NCBI GenBank assembly: GCA_964036275.1
Contig: OZ038434.1
Location: forward strand, 27,637,511-27,701,510
Origin: Litoditis marina
Lineage: Eukaryota; Nematoda; Chromadorea; Rhabditida; Rhabditidae
DNA length: 64,000 bases
Direction: 5' to 3'
This document shows, in pieces, positions 1-13,156 of this stretch. The notes under the pieces were generated by a model. It worked only from the letters and a program-made list of their open reading frames with translations, was not told the DNA's origin and searched no databases. Each line of letters opens with the position of its first letter. The stretch's first letter is position 1. A program made the position numbers and the translations under genes.

Positions 1-938
1 GCACTAGACTTCAACTATCCAGTCGGATATTGAAGGCATTTCTCACATTTCGAGAGAATATGTTACTTAATACAAACAACTTCCGTGCATTAAATTTGTA
101 TTAAACGAAAATTGACAATATGTATTGACTTGTCTATGTGAATTGGGAAGAAGTTACATGAAACACCACTGAGAACTGTGATTCGACACTTCGTTGCAAA
201 TAGTGCTGTTGCACTCTCACTTTTTCACACCTTCCACGTGCTTCTTGAGTGTGTACCCAAAACTTCTGAGGAAATGTTGAAGAACAACGTATATTTGGAA
301 CATTCGTCGTTGTGCGGTCTCGTTTTCTCAATTTCGCTCATACTTTTGCAATGTTTTGTACATTTTAGTGTGTCCGGTATTCTTTCCGTTAAAAATTGAA
401 CCCGGCCATATTTTACTTGGAACGCGTGGTAATAAATGGTAACGGGCTGTAACCCAACTCGAATTCGCTATCGTTTCTTCGAGATACGTGACTTTTCTAC
501 TTTTTGCCAGAAGGTATGAATCACACGTTAACAACGCAAAACGTCAAAAACGTTCGTCGGAGCCAAACCTCATTTTCCGGTTCATTTTTATTGTGAACAC
601 CTTCGGCGACGGTGAGTTGGGTTGTCGTCTCGTGTATCCTCCTGTCTCCTCCTCCTGGTCTCAGGTGAAGTTGATGTCAATAAGTAAATAAGTTGCAAAT
701 GCTGGTCCTGTTCTCGAAAAGCCCTTTAAGCAGTTTCGCGCAGTCTCATTCCGATTTCCCTACAATAATAGAGAATCAATGCAAATCGTAAAAGTACGTT
801 GAGTATATGAGTCAGGAAAAACCTACCTATTTAGACTACAGAATACAGAAAAAATATACTAACCGGAACTTGATGAGTTTCGAGTATAAATTAATAGAAC
901 CACATCGAAAGTTCTCAAATATGTTTTTTTTTCAGAAA
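1..938. other. 5' edge, no gene recognised
   Basis: No exon with convincing splice sites was found on either strand. The last bases form a pyrimidine tract and acceptor (ag at 934-935) that feeds the start codon at 939. Several open frames here begin at non-ATG codons and overlap on opposite strands, so they were not called. Confidence 0.5.
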
Positions 939-2393
939 ATGGCTGAATACGAAGAGTTAGGTGCGTTTGGAAACAATGGACAGCCACCGCCGCCGCCGCC
1001 CCCACCACCGCCCGTCACAGTACGACCGCGAACTACTCTCCCGAAAACTATGAACTTTGTGCGACCACTCGGGTATGGTTTTTGTTTGTCTGTTTACAAA
1101 ACCCATATAAATATCCGCACAATTATATACAGGGTATAACATTATCTCACAGGAGTTCAACAATTCTGATTGCTCAGAATCTGAGTTGGAATAAGTTGAA
1201 AACTGAGAGCTAAGACGTGTTCATTCCTATATTTGATGAAGTGATTAAGAGATTCACCAACAATTCTCAAAAACATCAAATAGCAAAAGTCTTGTGGTAA
1301 CTCTGGTCGGCTGTCTTTGTAGTTTGTTTCAGACATAAATCAGATTATCAAACTACAGATCACAATCTCATTTATAGTTTGTGCCTATTCGAAAGTTCGT
1401 AGTTATCCATTTCAGTGCGGACGACAGCGTCTGTCTGGACAGTTTGGTGACGGGGAGAGAGTCGCAGAACCCTAGCGGTGAGTGGTTTTAAACCGATGCA
1501 TGTGATGAATGCGCGCATTTTTTTCCTGTTTGCCCGACAAAGACAGCAAAAGTTCCTGTCGCCTTTGTGATGTGGAACGAGTTGGTTAAATTCGTCAGCA
1601 CAAAAGAGTGTGTGTTCATGATCGAAGGATGTGTCAATCCGCATACGAAACATATTTGGACATGATGTTATAATGTTTATAGTTTGCTGCTTTCTCCTGG
1701 TTTGGAACCATGATTTAGGCTTAAACTGTTCTTAGATAAATTTTGTTTTCAGTCAGCGACAAGTGTTCCGACAGAAACAACAAGAGTGAAAAACCAATTG
1801 AGAAACCAGGAACAGGAAAAAAGCAACAGAAACCGGTGAACAGAAAGTCTAAGGTGAACAGTTCACTTTCATTCTGCATCATCATGTGTCTTCTCGGTTT
1901 ATGTTATTTGTGTTTCATTTATTGGGAAAATTGTACAATTGCCTCTCCCCCTCACCTTTGGTCCCCCCCCCCTCTTAGTACTATCACCCCCTCCCAATAC
2001 GATTCCCTATAGAGAGGGGGGTTATTGTAAATTGTAATTGGGGGGTAGTTGTACAATGTCGACGTTTCTCCCCCCACAACACAAAATGGGGGGAAATACT
2101 ACAACCCCGAACCTGTTTAACAATCGCCTCCCACTCAATCCAAACCTGCAGTAAAGAAAGACGTTGTACAATACGGGTGGGATTCTAACCTATTTTGGCT
2201 CAAGGGGGGGGGGGAGCAATTGTACATTCTACGCCACAACTGTTTCTGAATGACTGCTCTGTTTGAGGGTTGCACTGGCTGGCATGTCGTGATCGGGGTC
2301 GCTCTAGCCCTTCTAATAGTATCAGGATCACTATTTGTGTTTGTTGTTCTGCACCAATTGGGAGTGTTGGCTGTAGTACCAGCTTTCCAATAA
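939..2393 (+). CDS. small single-pass membrane protein, Pro-rich N-terminus
   Basis: Three exons are proposed: 939-1072, 1757-1853 and 2268-2393, with matching phases (2, then 0), giving about 118 residues. The ATG lies three bases behind a TTTTTTTTTCAG acceptor, which suggests spliced-leader trans-splicing. The N-terminal half is hydrophilic: a run of about 10 prolines near residues 20-29, then a Lys-rich stretch. It ends in one strongly hydrophobic segment (WHVVIGVALALLIVSGSLF) near the C-terminus, so it should be a type II or tail-anchored protein with a cytosolic N-terminus. The stop codon TAA overlaps an AATAAA poly(A) signal. The exon-2 acceptor is the second AG of CAGTCAG, chosen because only it keeps the frame; a donor at AAG/GTGAAC removes a competing hydrophobic read-through. 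Family not recognised. It could instead be the membrane anchor of the fucosyltransferase that follows on the same strand, but that needs a poor donor inside exon 3. Confidence 0.6.
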
Positions 2394-2394
2394 A
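2389..2394 (+). promoter_or_regulatory. poly(A) signal AATAAA
   Basis: AATAAA overlaps the stop codon of the small membrane-protein gene. This supports the gene ending here. Confidence 0.5.
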
Positions 2395-5300
2395 AAACAA
2401 TATTACAGGCAAGTTTGTCTCTTATTCACAAGTGCACTTATATTTTCCTGCAAATTCAGCTTTCATTATATTTCATATTGACTATTAGGTTCTTTATGCT
2501 TTATTTAAGCAAATTCATCATTACTTTTCGCAGTGAAACCACTCATGTTTGGCATCAAGTAAACGAAATTACGCTATTTAGATAATTTGAAAACTTTAAA
2601 GATGATCGATGAAAGGACTCTGAAAAAATAGATCATATTAGATTGTGAAAAATATCCTTGAAACTAACTTAAATCTCTTGTTTACATTTTTGATTTCTCT
2701 CTTATCGTCAAACTTGTTTCAACTTGGAAAATTTCAGATGCACTATTATTTCGTCTCAACATTCTCACGACGAAGTTTTTGGGTAAACATTCTCACGACA
2801 AGACTATCAAACATAGACGAATACCAATAAACGATGCTAATTATCACGTTTTGTATCACTGTTTTTCTATAATCACAAGGGTGGTTTCATGCGGTTCACG
2901 ATAATGCCCACGTTTTACCACGTTTCGTTCCCCAACGATTATTGTTTGTTATTTTGGGTGAGATAATAAAAAACAGATCGATTAAATAGTTTTAGCTATC
3001 ACGTGTTCACTATGAGATTATGAAGCGGCTGACGACTCGTTAGTACTAAGAAAAGGTTCCTAATACTGAAGTTATCAAAATTTTAAGTTGCTCGTAATGG
3101 CGGAAAAAAGAATGTACGTTCCACATACATAACGCACACGCATAACTTTGAAATGCTGAACTGTTTAAGAATCATGTACAACATTGAAAAATCTTGTTTG
3201 TTCCTTCTTCTGTAATCAGGATAGAAAAACTCCAGTGCGTAAACTTACGTAACATTTATCGAAGGAGTTTTTGTATTCCATCCTTTTTCGACCATGTTGA
3301 AGTTTACATCATGAAACAGTTCTCGAAAAAACCGAATCTGTACTGTAGAAGTCACAGTGAAAATGTTACCGGTGTTCAGACCTTAACATACTGTGTAACG
3401 ATTTTCCTCGTTTAGTAGGTTTCAAAGCGTAAAAAAGAATCTGCTGTAGATTGAACTAATATGTTCTGTTTCGTTTTTTCAAAAAAAAAACTGCTCTGAG
3501 CAATGTGTTTCACTTGTTGACAAACAAGTGTATTGGATAATTTTCGGATGGAAGCAATTTATTCCGTTTCAGCTTTCTCACGACAAGGCTATCAAACATA
3601 GACAAATACCAATAAACAATACCAATTATTACATTCCGTTTCATTTTATCTCGACTGTTGATTCAGATATACACTTGTAAGAACACTTTTCCTTACGTTA
3701 ACTTTTACGTGTACGTTGATTTTGAACAACGTTACGACATGTAATGGGACGAGTGAAACTTGAAATTTGAATGTTTGTACACGTTTTACTAGATTCCGTT
3801 CGAAATTTTTTCAAACGCTTTTATTAATTAGCCTCATAAACGTAGCATGCTGGTCTTGAACGTTGACCGAGCAGAGTGGATGTAGACACATCTTTGGTGA
3901 TAGCAGAAATATCACTGCTTTTTTTGAGACAGCTATCAGAACCTGTTTGTAAAAGTTTAAAGAAATTGAATATGAAACTGTTTTGAATTGAAGCCGGTTC
4001 GTGCGGGAGCACGCTCCAAATTAACACGATAAATCTTTTTTTGTATTTTTTACCGTGTATCTGGTTCGATTCTGGAGCTTCATGAGCGTAGCGAAAAGCC
4101 AACAAATTAACCGTTACTCTATGTATTGTGTATGTTATTTGGAGTTGGATGCTTATGCGTGATGCGTAATTCGTGAATCCAAGCTAACCATTACAGGCCG
4201 TCTAATTATAGGCAGAGTGACACAGTTAGTTTTTATCTCGAAACACCCCGTTACTCACGAATGTGGACCAAAAAACAGCGGGATCAAACTAGAAAAAGGA
4301 GTAGGACAACTTCGTATACTTGCGTTGAAAAGAGCAAACGCTATATTGAGCTAATGACATGCAAGGGTGTATCAAGTGTTCAAATTGAAAACGTGCAGTG
4401 ATAGGAGCATACATATTGATGTATACTTTTGTTGTACGTTGATAGTTCAGTCACTTATAACTTTCCATAGCCACCTCCGCTTCAACTTTTCCTAGACAAC
4501 TGAAAGCTCGAATTTATTCTGTTTTGTTCTTCTCTGTGTTGTGCATGATCACTTTTTTTTTGTTACACGTGAATAGTGGTTTTGTACACAAACTACTGAT
4601 TATGTGTTTGGTTGATAAATTAGAAAAAGAATTCCAATGCAACATGATGATTGTATTTAAGAATGCGTGTCAGTTTCATATATGTTTTTGTAACTGCCCA
4701 ACTCGTCCTCATTTTGCTGGGATTACGGTTTACCAGGTAAACAAATGGATCTAGAAGTTACTCAAATCCAAAAAGTTCGAGGAACTGTTATAGTCTTTTT
4801 CATTCCTACTGAGACTCCTACAGTAGGATTTCGAAACTAACAAACTGTTTTTCCCCCTCACTTTAGATCGGAAAGGTTGAGGATTTAGGCACCTCATTCT
4901 CGTTCTCAGGTACAGTAATTGATCGAGAGAATTTTTGATAAACTAAATTTTCAGCTTCACAACAGCCTTCGGCAAGTTTGTAAGATTACTGTAGGAGTCT
5001 CATTAGGAACGGTCGGACCTGTAATCTCGACCGCAGGCCAAAACAAACTATGCCTGCTATTTCACAAAAAATGAAGAAGTTTGTCGTTATGACTTCTTAA
5101 TACTTATATTGAAACAAGTACTATATTTTCTACGTACGCTGAATTATCTCCCCAGTTTCAGTTCAATCCCCGCTTTGCGCACTATTTTGTATCGCTTGTA
5201 TCCCAGCGGGAAGTGTAAGGAGAGCGAACGCGTATTTTTTCATGTATTTTAAATGCTTGAGAGAGACAGGTTAGGATTAGTATATACCCTATAGGCACGC

Positions 5301-5559
5301 AATTAAAACAACGTACCCTATACAGAAGTAGGTCAAAAGGGAACGCGCAGTTATCAGAACAAAACGTAGTGATACACTGTGTGAGGATAATGTGAACTTT
5401 ATGAGAATTTTGAGAAAGTTCATATTGGGCCTAAAGCAAAAAGCGTTAAATCAGCTCGCACTGAGTGGACACTAAGCGGCTAATTACGAGAATTTGGTCA
5501 ATAAAAAGATGTACTCAAAATCGTTCAGACCCTGATTGAAGAGAGTTTGTAGTGTGGGA

Positions 5560-5593
<34 letters not shown>

Positions 5594-6039
5594 GATAGGT
5601 AGAAATGTACGTGAATACAATCTCCGCTTGTAAACGTTCAGAGAATAAAGTTGATGGTGTCTACCACTCGGTCTTTGTAGTTTGATTCTGTTTATCAAGT
5701 TCGTAGTGTGACCTCGCGACCCTTGTATGTGGTGCATACAACACACAACCCTTAGGTATGTAAACATCCTATAACATTATTTATTTTATTATAACTATAA
5801 CCTATGCGCAATAAATTAATTATTATCATTAGTGTTAGAGAAGCGAGGGAGAGAGACGCAAACTGGTATGAATAGAGTTACGCATATACAGTAGGGTTAG
5901 TAATCGAAGTTAAAATACTGAGTTTTTGAGTTTGGGCAAAAACTGAGTTTTTGAGTTTGTTTGAGTCAAGTCGAGTTCCGAGTTCAACAATCCTAGTATA
6001 CAATACACAGAAAGATAACTATCCTTCTCCTGTTTTCAG
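2394..6039. other. gap between genes; probable missing 5' exon(s) of fucosyltransferase
   Basis: AT-rich sequence with a (TTA)n microsatellite at about 5561-5594. Two exon-like stretches with acceptor and donor occur on the + strand (4867-4911, ending CAG/GTACAG, and about 5161-5213), but neither supplies a start codon plus signal anchor in the phase required by the exon at 6040. The rest shows no gene I can support. Confidence 0.4.
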
Positions 6040-9000
6040 AGTGGCTGAAACCGGCGACTTCGTTGTTTACAACCCGCTCAAATCAAAGAGAGACCGATCA
6101 AGCGACCAGGCATTCAAAATAACATCCTATTCGGTTGTTCACGAACCGGTTACCTCGACGGACCCTTCGGTCCCGAGAAAGTCGGTGGAGGCGAGAGACC
6201 AATGTTTGGACGGTTGGCTCGAAGGTCAGTTCTTTTCTAGTGCAATTTTCTCAGTTTTCATTAGTAAATAGAAATAAGGCAGGAATTGCACATTCATTCG
6301 GTTTTACAGGTGTAAATTGTCAATATATATGATTCGCTCTATCCACAGTCAGTCTGTGTATGTGTTTTATAGCGCGATGTTTGTAGTTCAATCCAACTAA
6401 TCCGTGAATAAAGGGCTGTTTTGAGATCAAAATACTAAAAATATTGGGTCAGATTCTATATCTTAGGTACGCGTCGTAATTGCGGTGCGGGAAATGTCAT
6501 TTTCGAGTTGCTGATTTTCGTTGCGCTCGCGAAAGCGACAAGCAGGTAACCGAATGGTCCGTTTTCGTTGGGAATGGTTAATACATTGAACGAACCTCCA
6601 CTGAAACGTTATCAAATTATTCCGAAATACGGTCGAGTTAATTTAGTTACAAAAATTCAATATTTCTAATTTGTTTATATATTGAACAGACAGTAGAAAA
6701 GACTGTTAATTCAAATTACAGCTCAATCATAAAAATCCTTTTTTTCGCCTCGCTCGAGATATGAAAACGTCAGAAACAAAAAACTAGATGAAAGGAACGG
6801 AATGCAGTGATATTTTAATGAGCACAGAATAATATCACTTAGTTAAATTGCCTTGTTGAAAAAGTTTTCTAGAAAACCGGTAATTTCCGAAGGAAGCGTG
6901 TTTAAAAAAGCCAGTAAAGTGATGAAACTATTCCCGAACCTTGAAGCGTATTTGAACAAAAACAGGAGAACGGTTAGTTGGATTCAATTTGAGTTTGTTT
7001 CAACCCCCCCCCCCCCCCAACAGAAACAAACAAACGTGTTCGATGTTGTAGCATGTTGTTTCTCAGACAACCCCCTGTCATTTAGCAAACAACTTTTGTA
7101 GCGGCCTCGCGAAGAGAGTGTGCCGGTCGAAGAAAGCAGACAGTATAGCCTGATCTATCGCTTTTACAGCTTGCCAATCGCACAAAATTGATGCCAATGT
7201 TTCTGAGGTGTTGAACAATGGTTCATGTGGTTCAAGTTTTAGATGATAAAATTCTCGTTGTAGTATTATGTGGACACAGAACACAACATTCGATTTAGAG
7301 AAGACTGGAGTGCAACATGGTTTCTCGTAAAGCTGATGTATCCTACTTTTGATTGGACGCGTTGCGTGTTACTTAATACTTATACTAGATACTTAATACT
7401 AGAATACTTAAAGATAGGACGTAATTAGAAACTTTTTGAAATTTTCCGCTATGTGTCATAGAAACGTTGCAGTTGAGTATGTGTCATAGAAACGTTGCAG
7501 TGAAACGAACAAAACCTCTGCTCAAGTTGTGTTCCGGTCTCCCTTAACTACAAACACATTGGATAAAGCAACCCACACCCTATCTAGACTCGAAAACAAC
7601 TAAATCGGTACCCGAAATTCGACCTTTTTCTCGTAAGGTTCACAATGCCCAATTTGGAAGTCCCCTTTCTTACTTTCCGGCTGAATGTGGGCCGATAGCG
7701 AAAACTATCAGACCAAACAAAAAATGTTGCACCTATGATGATTCGCTTCTGAAGTCAATATCAACGTCATCAGTGAATAATGTACGGCTGAGACTCGGCT
7801 TCACCCAGGTTAGTTCGGCATTTCACCCGGATATAGTTGATATTTTTCGCATTAAGACAGCAGAGGGTTCAATTGATTGAGCTTTGCGAGGCGAGCGGTC
7901 GTTGATCACTTGCGAGATTACTTGTCGATAACAAATCGAAATCGTTGTATAAAGGCAGATTTGAACTAGTCGGAGGTGGGCGGTAGGAAATTCACTATAC
8001 TCTAGGTTAATTGTACATTCACGTAAAAAGTGTCAAACACATCAGAAATTAGAAATGTGGAATGGAAACATGCACAATTCTACATCAGAATGCTAACTCT
8101 ACGTGACTGTTCAATTGACTTCTGGTGAAACGGTTGTTCACGACGTACATGCACGGCTGCCTTGTTTCGTATCAACGTACCTTTTTCACCAGTTTCGCTC
8201 TCATTTAGAGTTACCGGTACCTGGACAATTTTGCCAAACATGAAATTGAAGATCTTTTGATTGCAAGAGAAGATGTCGGGACTTTCGCGGACACACAACT
8301 GTTTCCGGTCGTAGAACAGCGGAACACCAAGAAAAAGTACGTTTCCCAGCGGTTTTCTCAGTTTTTTGAGTCTGATTATATAAAAGTTGCTCAGTTGACA
8401 GGTGCGCACGATGCATATGATCTGACTAGGTTCGAACTCGATACACGCCACAATTGAAAATAACGGGACCAATCTACAGAAAGAGCGGGTTAGGGCAGCT
8501 TACTTCGTATAGGTCTGCTAAGAGAAGAGCGAATCCTATATCTCATTCTGTCTGCACGTTCATAGTTTGCTCTCGGTGCATTTCGAGAAAAAAATTAACA
8601 AAAATCGTGCAGTGTTTGCCAAAGTTGTCGATAAATTTGTGTAAGTCGGACATATTATCATGAATGAGTGGTCAAATTTAATTATACACGATTTCGTTTT
8701 TATACTGCAGTTCCAGTGAGTTTTATGCAGAACGTGAATATTTTCTATTAATCAAGATCAACGATCGAACTACATAATAACTTCGTCAAATAACTTCGTT
8801 GAATATACTGCGTGTTTCAGTGTCTGTGTTCACATTCGAAGAGGCGACTTCGTGAATAACAGAATCAGTCTTCCGTCGGATTCAGAATTCACAATCACTG
8901 CGCTACGACGTCTTCTGACAGGTAATCAGAGGAAATCCAAGAACATCGCTGCCCTTTCATACCAAATTGCACGCCCTCTAGAAATATGCTATTTCTCTGC

Positions 9001-10131
9001 TCTAGAACTCCGCCGGTTAGTCAGAGTCGCGTGACAGTGCGAGAGACGCAGAACGGGATGAAGATGTTGGGTTGTTCTAAATCAAACTACAAACACAGAG
9101 GAATGAAGCGACATACACCGTAATGGGTTGCCATTGAAAGAGCAAATTCTATTCTAAAATACGACCTGGCTGCGCCGTCTCAGGAACGGAAAACCAATAC
9201 CAGATCCGGCGCAGCCAGAGACCTTCGCTTCTCAGGAAGGTTTGGATTGCATTTTTCCTGGCTTTCTTCCGTATCCTGAGATTTCAAAGTCAGTCTGTAC
9301 GATGTATGTTGCTCTGTACGGCTGGTTTGTAGTTTGATACCGTTGCATTCTGGAAAATACAACTCAGTATTAGCCAGCAACTATAGGTTTCTCTGTTATC
9401 AAGGTGAATACGAGAATGCTGACGTGTACGTGATGAGCAACGATGAGAAATGGTCTTCCGAGCAGTTGAGAAATTTCTCGAACATTTTCTTCGCCAAATC
9501 GAGCAAGTCCACCCCGGTCAATGTCGAATGGGAGTTCAGCAGACGATACTGCGATAGGGTACTTCTCACAGGTAATTATCCGAATTGGATGGGTAATTTC
9601 AGATTTGTTGGTTATTTGTTGGTTATCTCGGTTTAGCAATTACAAAGTAAACATAAAACGAGTTTAGCAACATACTTTCCAATTAGTGCTCACACCACCG
9701 TTCTAAGAATTCATAGTTCCACGTAAAACTATAAAAGAATGGAATCGGTCAGAGACAAGCATAGTTTTCTTCGCTTCTCGTCTGATTGTCTAATTGAAAT
9801 TAATAGATCGGAGCGTCTCTTTTATTCGAAATGATCCTTTTTAGCGTCGGTTTCCACGTACGGCTGGTGGATTGCGTACCTCTCGCGAGGCCAAGAAGTC
9901 TTCTACAATGCCGAGTTTTCGACCCCGGGCGGGATAGAAAAACAAGTTACTCCTGAAGATTTTTGGCTTCCCAGTTGGACTCCCATTGATTTGAAAATAT
10001 TCCAACGAGACTCTGAACTTCTGAACAAGCTTTTTGTAAATAACACGTTTTTCCCGAGTAACATGAAAAGATCCTCAGTTTCTCGTGGTTTCTCGAAAAA
10101 TAGTCCACTTTTCTTCAGTTGGTTCAATTAA
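6040..10131 (+). CDS. alpha-1,2-fucosyltransferase (GT11), 5' end missing
   Basis: Nine exons with consistent phases: 6040-6224, 6467-6545, 6873-6972, 7638-7808, 8209-8336, 8566-8640, 8821-8921, 9404-9571, 9845-10131, about 430 residues. GT11 enzymes transfer fucose from GDP-fucose to galactose in the Golgi. Family landmarks in order: GAGNVIFELL (the GxGN-F motif) in exon 2, NKKCCTYDD then SYRYLDNF in exons 4-5, the GDP-fucose motif VCVHIRRGDF in exon 7, VYVMSND in exon 8, and STYGWWIAYLSRG in the last exon, equivalent to the TFGFWAAYLAGG block of human FUT1. The first exon found opens in phase 2 with no Met, so at least one upstream exon with the signal anchor is not identified. The donor at 8336 was preferred over a later one at 8401 because only it restores the frame into the HIRRGDF exon. 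The C-terminus ends about 75 residues beyond the GWW motif. All key motifs appear intact. Confidence 0.85.
8006..8126. mobile_element. ~125-bp MITE, CACGTG family (copy 1, degenerate)
   Basis: Lies in the fucosyltransferase intron just before the exon at 8209. It shares the terminal motifs of the copies near 39.0, 44.4 and 60.4 kb (ends with a variant of CAATTGACTTCTAGTA). Confidence 0.45.
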
Positions 10132-10880
10132 AGTTCATAGGAGAAATCAGGCAATTTATTTAGTGATTCAATCGATTAATTCCATTCACGCGCCTTTGCT
10201 AACACCCGCTCAAGCTTCTTGCCAAACCGTTTTCACTTGATTATCCTGGGTCCACGACTAAATCAGATGCATTGACATATTGTTTATTGGTTTAATTAAG
10301 GTCTCTGGTTAAACCGGTAGCTCAAAAACATGTTAAAAGAGTCTTCCGATTTCTATGGTACAACATCGAAAGTTCGTAAGTTCATGAACTGTCCATGAGC
10401 TTTTCATGAGATAGATGAAGTAAACTTCTTATGGGTTTGAAGAATTGCTTCAGCGTTTGCAGTGCAGTTCTCACTAAATACTTTCTCTGAAATGCGTATC
10501 TTCAATCAAGTACATTCAATCACACTAGTTTTTGTGCGGTTTCTCCAAACTAGCCTATCCTTAGTTCTGAATCAATCTAGAGTTATTTATAACGTAGTTT
10601 GGTTCGGCTCTTCTGTGTCATTGTTGCACATTGCAGAACGTCAGTTTTCCATCTAGGTATTGTTGTGTTAATGTTTTACCTGTGTTTGTTTGTAATGAAT
10701 TGTGTGCCTGGCGTATTGTACAATTGAATATGGGAAAAAGTTGACAACTTATAATGGAGTGAAATGTGTTCCGTAGGGAAAAGAGAAATTCAATGTAGCA
10801 GCGAGCGGCCGAATTATGGACAATCAAACAATTGTACACCAGCCTACTGGTCAAATATTGTCGAATTGTTCAAATCGTAT
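10132..10880. other. intergenic, nothing recognised
   Basis: AT-rich spacer between the convergent fucosyltransferase and DB-module genes. No exon, RNA gene or clear repeat was found. Confidence 0.4.
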
Positions 10881-10887
10881 AATAAAC

Positions 10888-10893
10888 GTTTAT
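10888..10893 (-). promoter_or_regulatory. poly(A) signal of DB-module gene, minus copy
   Basis: AATAAA on the minus strand within GATGTAAATAAACG. The same sequence follows the plus-strand copy at 55034. Homology between the two gene copies fades shortly after this signal. Confidence 0.7.
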
Positions 10894-10941
10894 TTACATC
10901 ACAACCTTTGATACAACATATTCTTGGGACAGAATGGGTGT

Positions 10942-11596
10942 TCAGGGGAAAGTCTTGGCCTGGAGGGTTCTGGGGCTGCCTACTCTGAGGGTGACGCGTT
11001 GCGTGTCGCGAGCGGTCGGCTCATCCTCAGAGAAAGAGAAGGCGGGAGAAGATTCGGTGGAGATATCCTGCCAGAAACAGGCCTTCATGTTCTCGAAACG
11101 GTCATAACAGGCAAGGTAGGTCAAATCGAGTTGGGTCACGTTTCCTGGACGCTGGTCACAGAAGGTCATGCACTGGAATCGAACAAAATCAATGCTTTAT
11201 TACTGATTTACTGTTATGACATCATTGTGAGAAAAATCTGGTATGGATGCTCAAATTTATTTCGTTTTTTAGGGGGCTTAAAGAATGATCCATCAGAAAA
11301 AGAATAACACATCATAATTCAGTGCTACCGTACCTTTGCCCCTGCGAGGGTGGTCTGGACTCCGTTTCTGGCGCAGCATCCTGTGTGGTCTTTGCCCTGG
11401 GCGGCACAGAACTGGATATCGGCAGCAGCTTGCATTGGGCAGGAGTCTTGTTTGAAGTACATGGCCTAAAATGTGTTCAAACTAAGTTATATTTCTTTGA
11501 ACAAACACAGTATTTGATGTTTTCGCAAGAAAAGTGTGAATAGACAGGTTCTCTGTGCTGTGCTGATTTGCTCTACCTGTCTTTTCTTTCTGCATT

Positions 11597-11673
<77 letters not shown>

Positions 11674-12690
11674 GGAGTGTTCTATTTAGAACTGGTTCCA
11701 TCTCGTAGTGACTGTTTTACACTGTTATGACCCGGAGCGTATCCTTCTCACGCAAGAAAATGAAACAGGATTGTGACAATGGCGGAATAAAACCGTAGAA
11801 CACTACGAAAGTAATTGAGAACGATAAGGGGAAACACCAGAAAAGTTCACTCTAGGTTTTCTCTGTTTCGTGACTTTTTCTCGTGACTAAAACGTATGCT
11901 TTCCGCAAAAATGCGGAGTTTTTTCGAGTTGCTCCACAATGCAATTCACCTGTAGTGCTGCCTTGGTGTAGGTTCTGAAAGAGCACTTGTTCAGGCAGGA
12001 ATCGGGCAGATTGCGGTCATGACAGCATTGCATGAACTTCTCATCCGGGGAACTAGCGGTCTTGGTCTAGAAAAACCAGTTGAAATGTGACACTTTTGAT
12101 AACTTTTCCTTGATAATAGTGTTTTCTTTCTCAAATCAATTTGAATGTAAAAATTGAAAACAACCGAAACTAACTCATGATGTCCACCATGAGTGCTGTG
12201 TTTTATTGTAGCTTAGAAGGACTGCATGGTTGACAGACAATTCTTTAAAAAACTGTGTTTTTATTATTTTGTAGACTTTGCAAATACTCACTGCTGATCC
12301 AACGGAAAGTGTCTTGGAAGAACGAGCTCTGGCCTTCATGCGATAACATCCGTATTGACCGCAGCCGTAGCCGCCACCGCAACCTGAAATTGAATGAGTT
12401 GACGAATTTCAAGTGATCCATGAGGTTCTCCAAATCTTTTTTTTTTCACGAAAGTGGAGTGCTTCAATGTTCAGAAGACCGAGTCGCACTCGGAAACCTA
12501 TCTAACTGGTGGAGAGTTTATTAATCATTATTCCAATAGTTTGAATTTCAATTTGCTCACCTCCATGACATACTGGTGGTGGTGGTGGTGGCATTCCACA
12601 TCCGCCGCCGCAGACACCGGAGGAGAAGCAGGCAAAAGACACCTCGATAGAGACTGCCAACAGAAGACACGACAGAAGGACGGAATTCAT
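10942..12690 (-). CDS. secreted DB-module cysteine-rich protein, minus copy
   Basis: Five exons: 12561-12690, 12292-12383, 11950-12066, 11334-11465, 10942-11172, encoding 233 residues. A signal peptide (MNSVLLSCLLLAVSIEVSFA) is followed by a short Gly/Cys and poly-Pro segment, then a module with the spacing CC-x-C-x-C ... C ... CC ... C-x-C ... C-x-C typical of the nematode DB domain (PF01682), and an acidic/Ser-rich C-terminal tail. The family is extracellular; its molecular role is not established. The start sits behind a TTTTTCAG acceptor. By my reading it differs from the plus copy at 52914-54987 at about six residues, with exon lengths identical base for base, so it is a recent inverted duplicate and both copies look functional. 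The gene has its own TATA promoter at 13157. Intron 4 contains a long (GA)n tract when read on the coding strand. Confidence 0.93.
11603..11671. repeat. (CT)n microsatellite
   Basis: About 34 CT units inside an intron of the minus DB-module gene; the plus copy lacks it at the corresponding place. Confidence 0.95.
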
Positions 12691-12718
12691 CGCTGAAAAA
12701 GTGAATGGAGTGCAAGAA

Positions 12719-12766
<48 letters not shown>

Positions 12767-12817
12767 AGAGAGTGAGAGAGGAGAGAGGAAATGAAAGAGA
12801 GAGAAACAGAGAGGAGG
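12719..12817. repeat. (GA)n / polypurine tract
   Basis: Uninterrupted GA for about 45 bases and then interrupted, directly upstream of the minus DB-gene start codon (CT-rich on the coding strand). The plus copy carries the matching (CT)n at 52768-52891, so the tract predates the duplication. Confidence 0.9.
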
Positions 12818-13156
12818 GGAGGGATGAGTTCATCCCTGGAAAGCTAGATGAGAAAGATAAGTAGGATTGTATACAAACAAGTTGATGATTAGTGATTACA
12901 GAATCATTTGATGAATAGAGCAACGGCATTGAAGACGTTGTAGAATTATAACAAAAACTCAGTGCTTTGTCTGCGATGTGTAATAGGAATGGATATTTGG
13001 TAGCATTTAACTATTCCTCATTTTGTAGTAATAAATTAGAATGAAACTCGGTTGAGAACTGATTGAAAACAGTTTTTAGAGAAGAGTAGACCACCGTATT
13101 CCCCGGAGGGAGCTGAGCAGCTGAACTGTATACTTTCTGCCAGCCGGCGGCGCCTC

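Noticed and set aside
3824..4105. 93-codon minus-strand open frame
   Set aside because: No recognisable domain, splice sites or composition bias that would support coding.
8337..8401. Longer form of fucosyltransferase exon 5 ending at ACAG/GTGCGC
   Set aside because: It leaves phase 1, which puts a stop in every way of reaching the HIRRGDF exon; the donor at 8336 works.
11603..12817. CRISPR-like or minisatellite array
   Set aside because: Only simple dinucleotide tracts; no spacer-repeat structure anywhere in the window.
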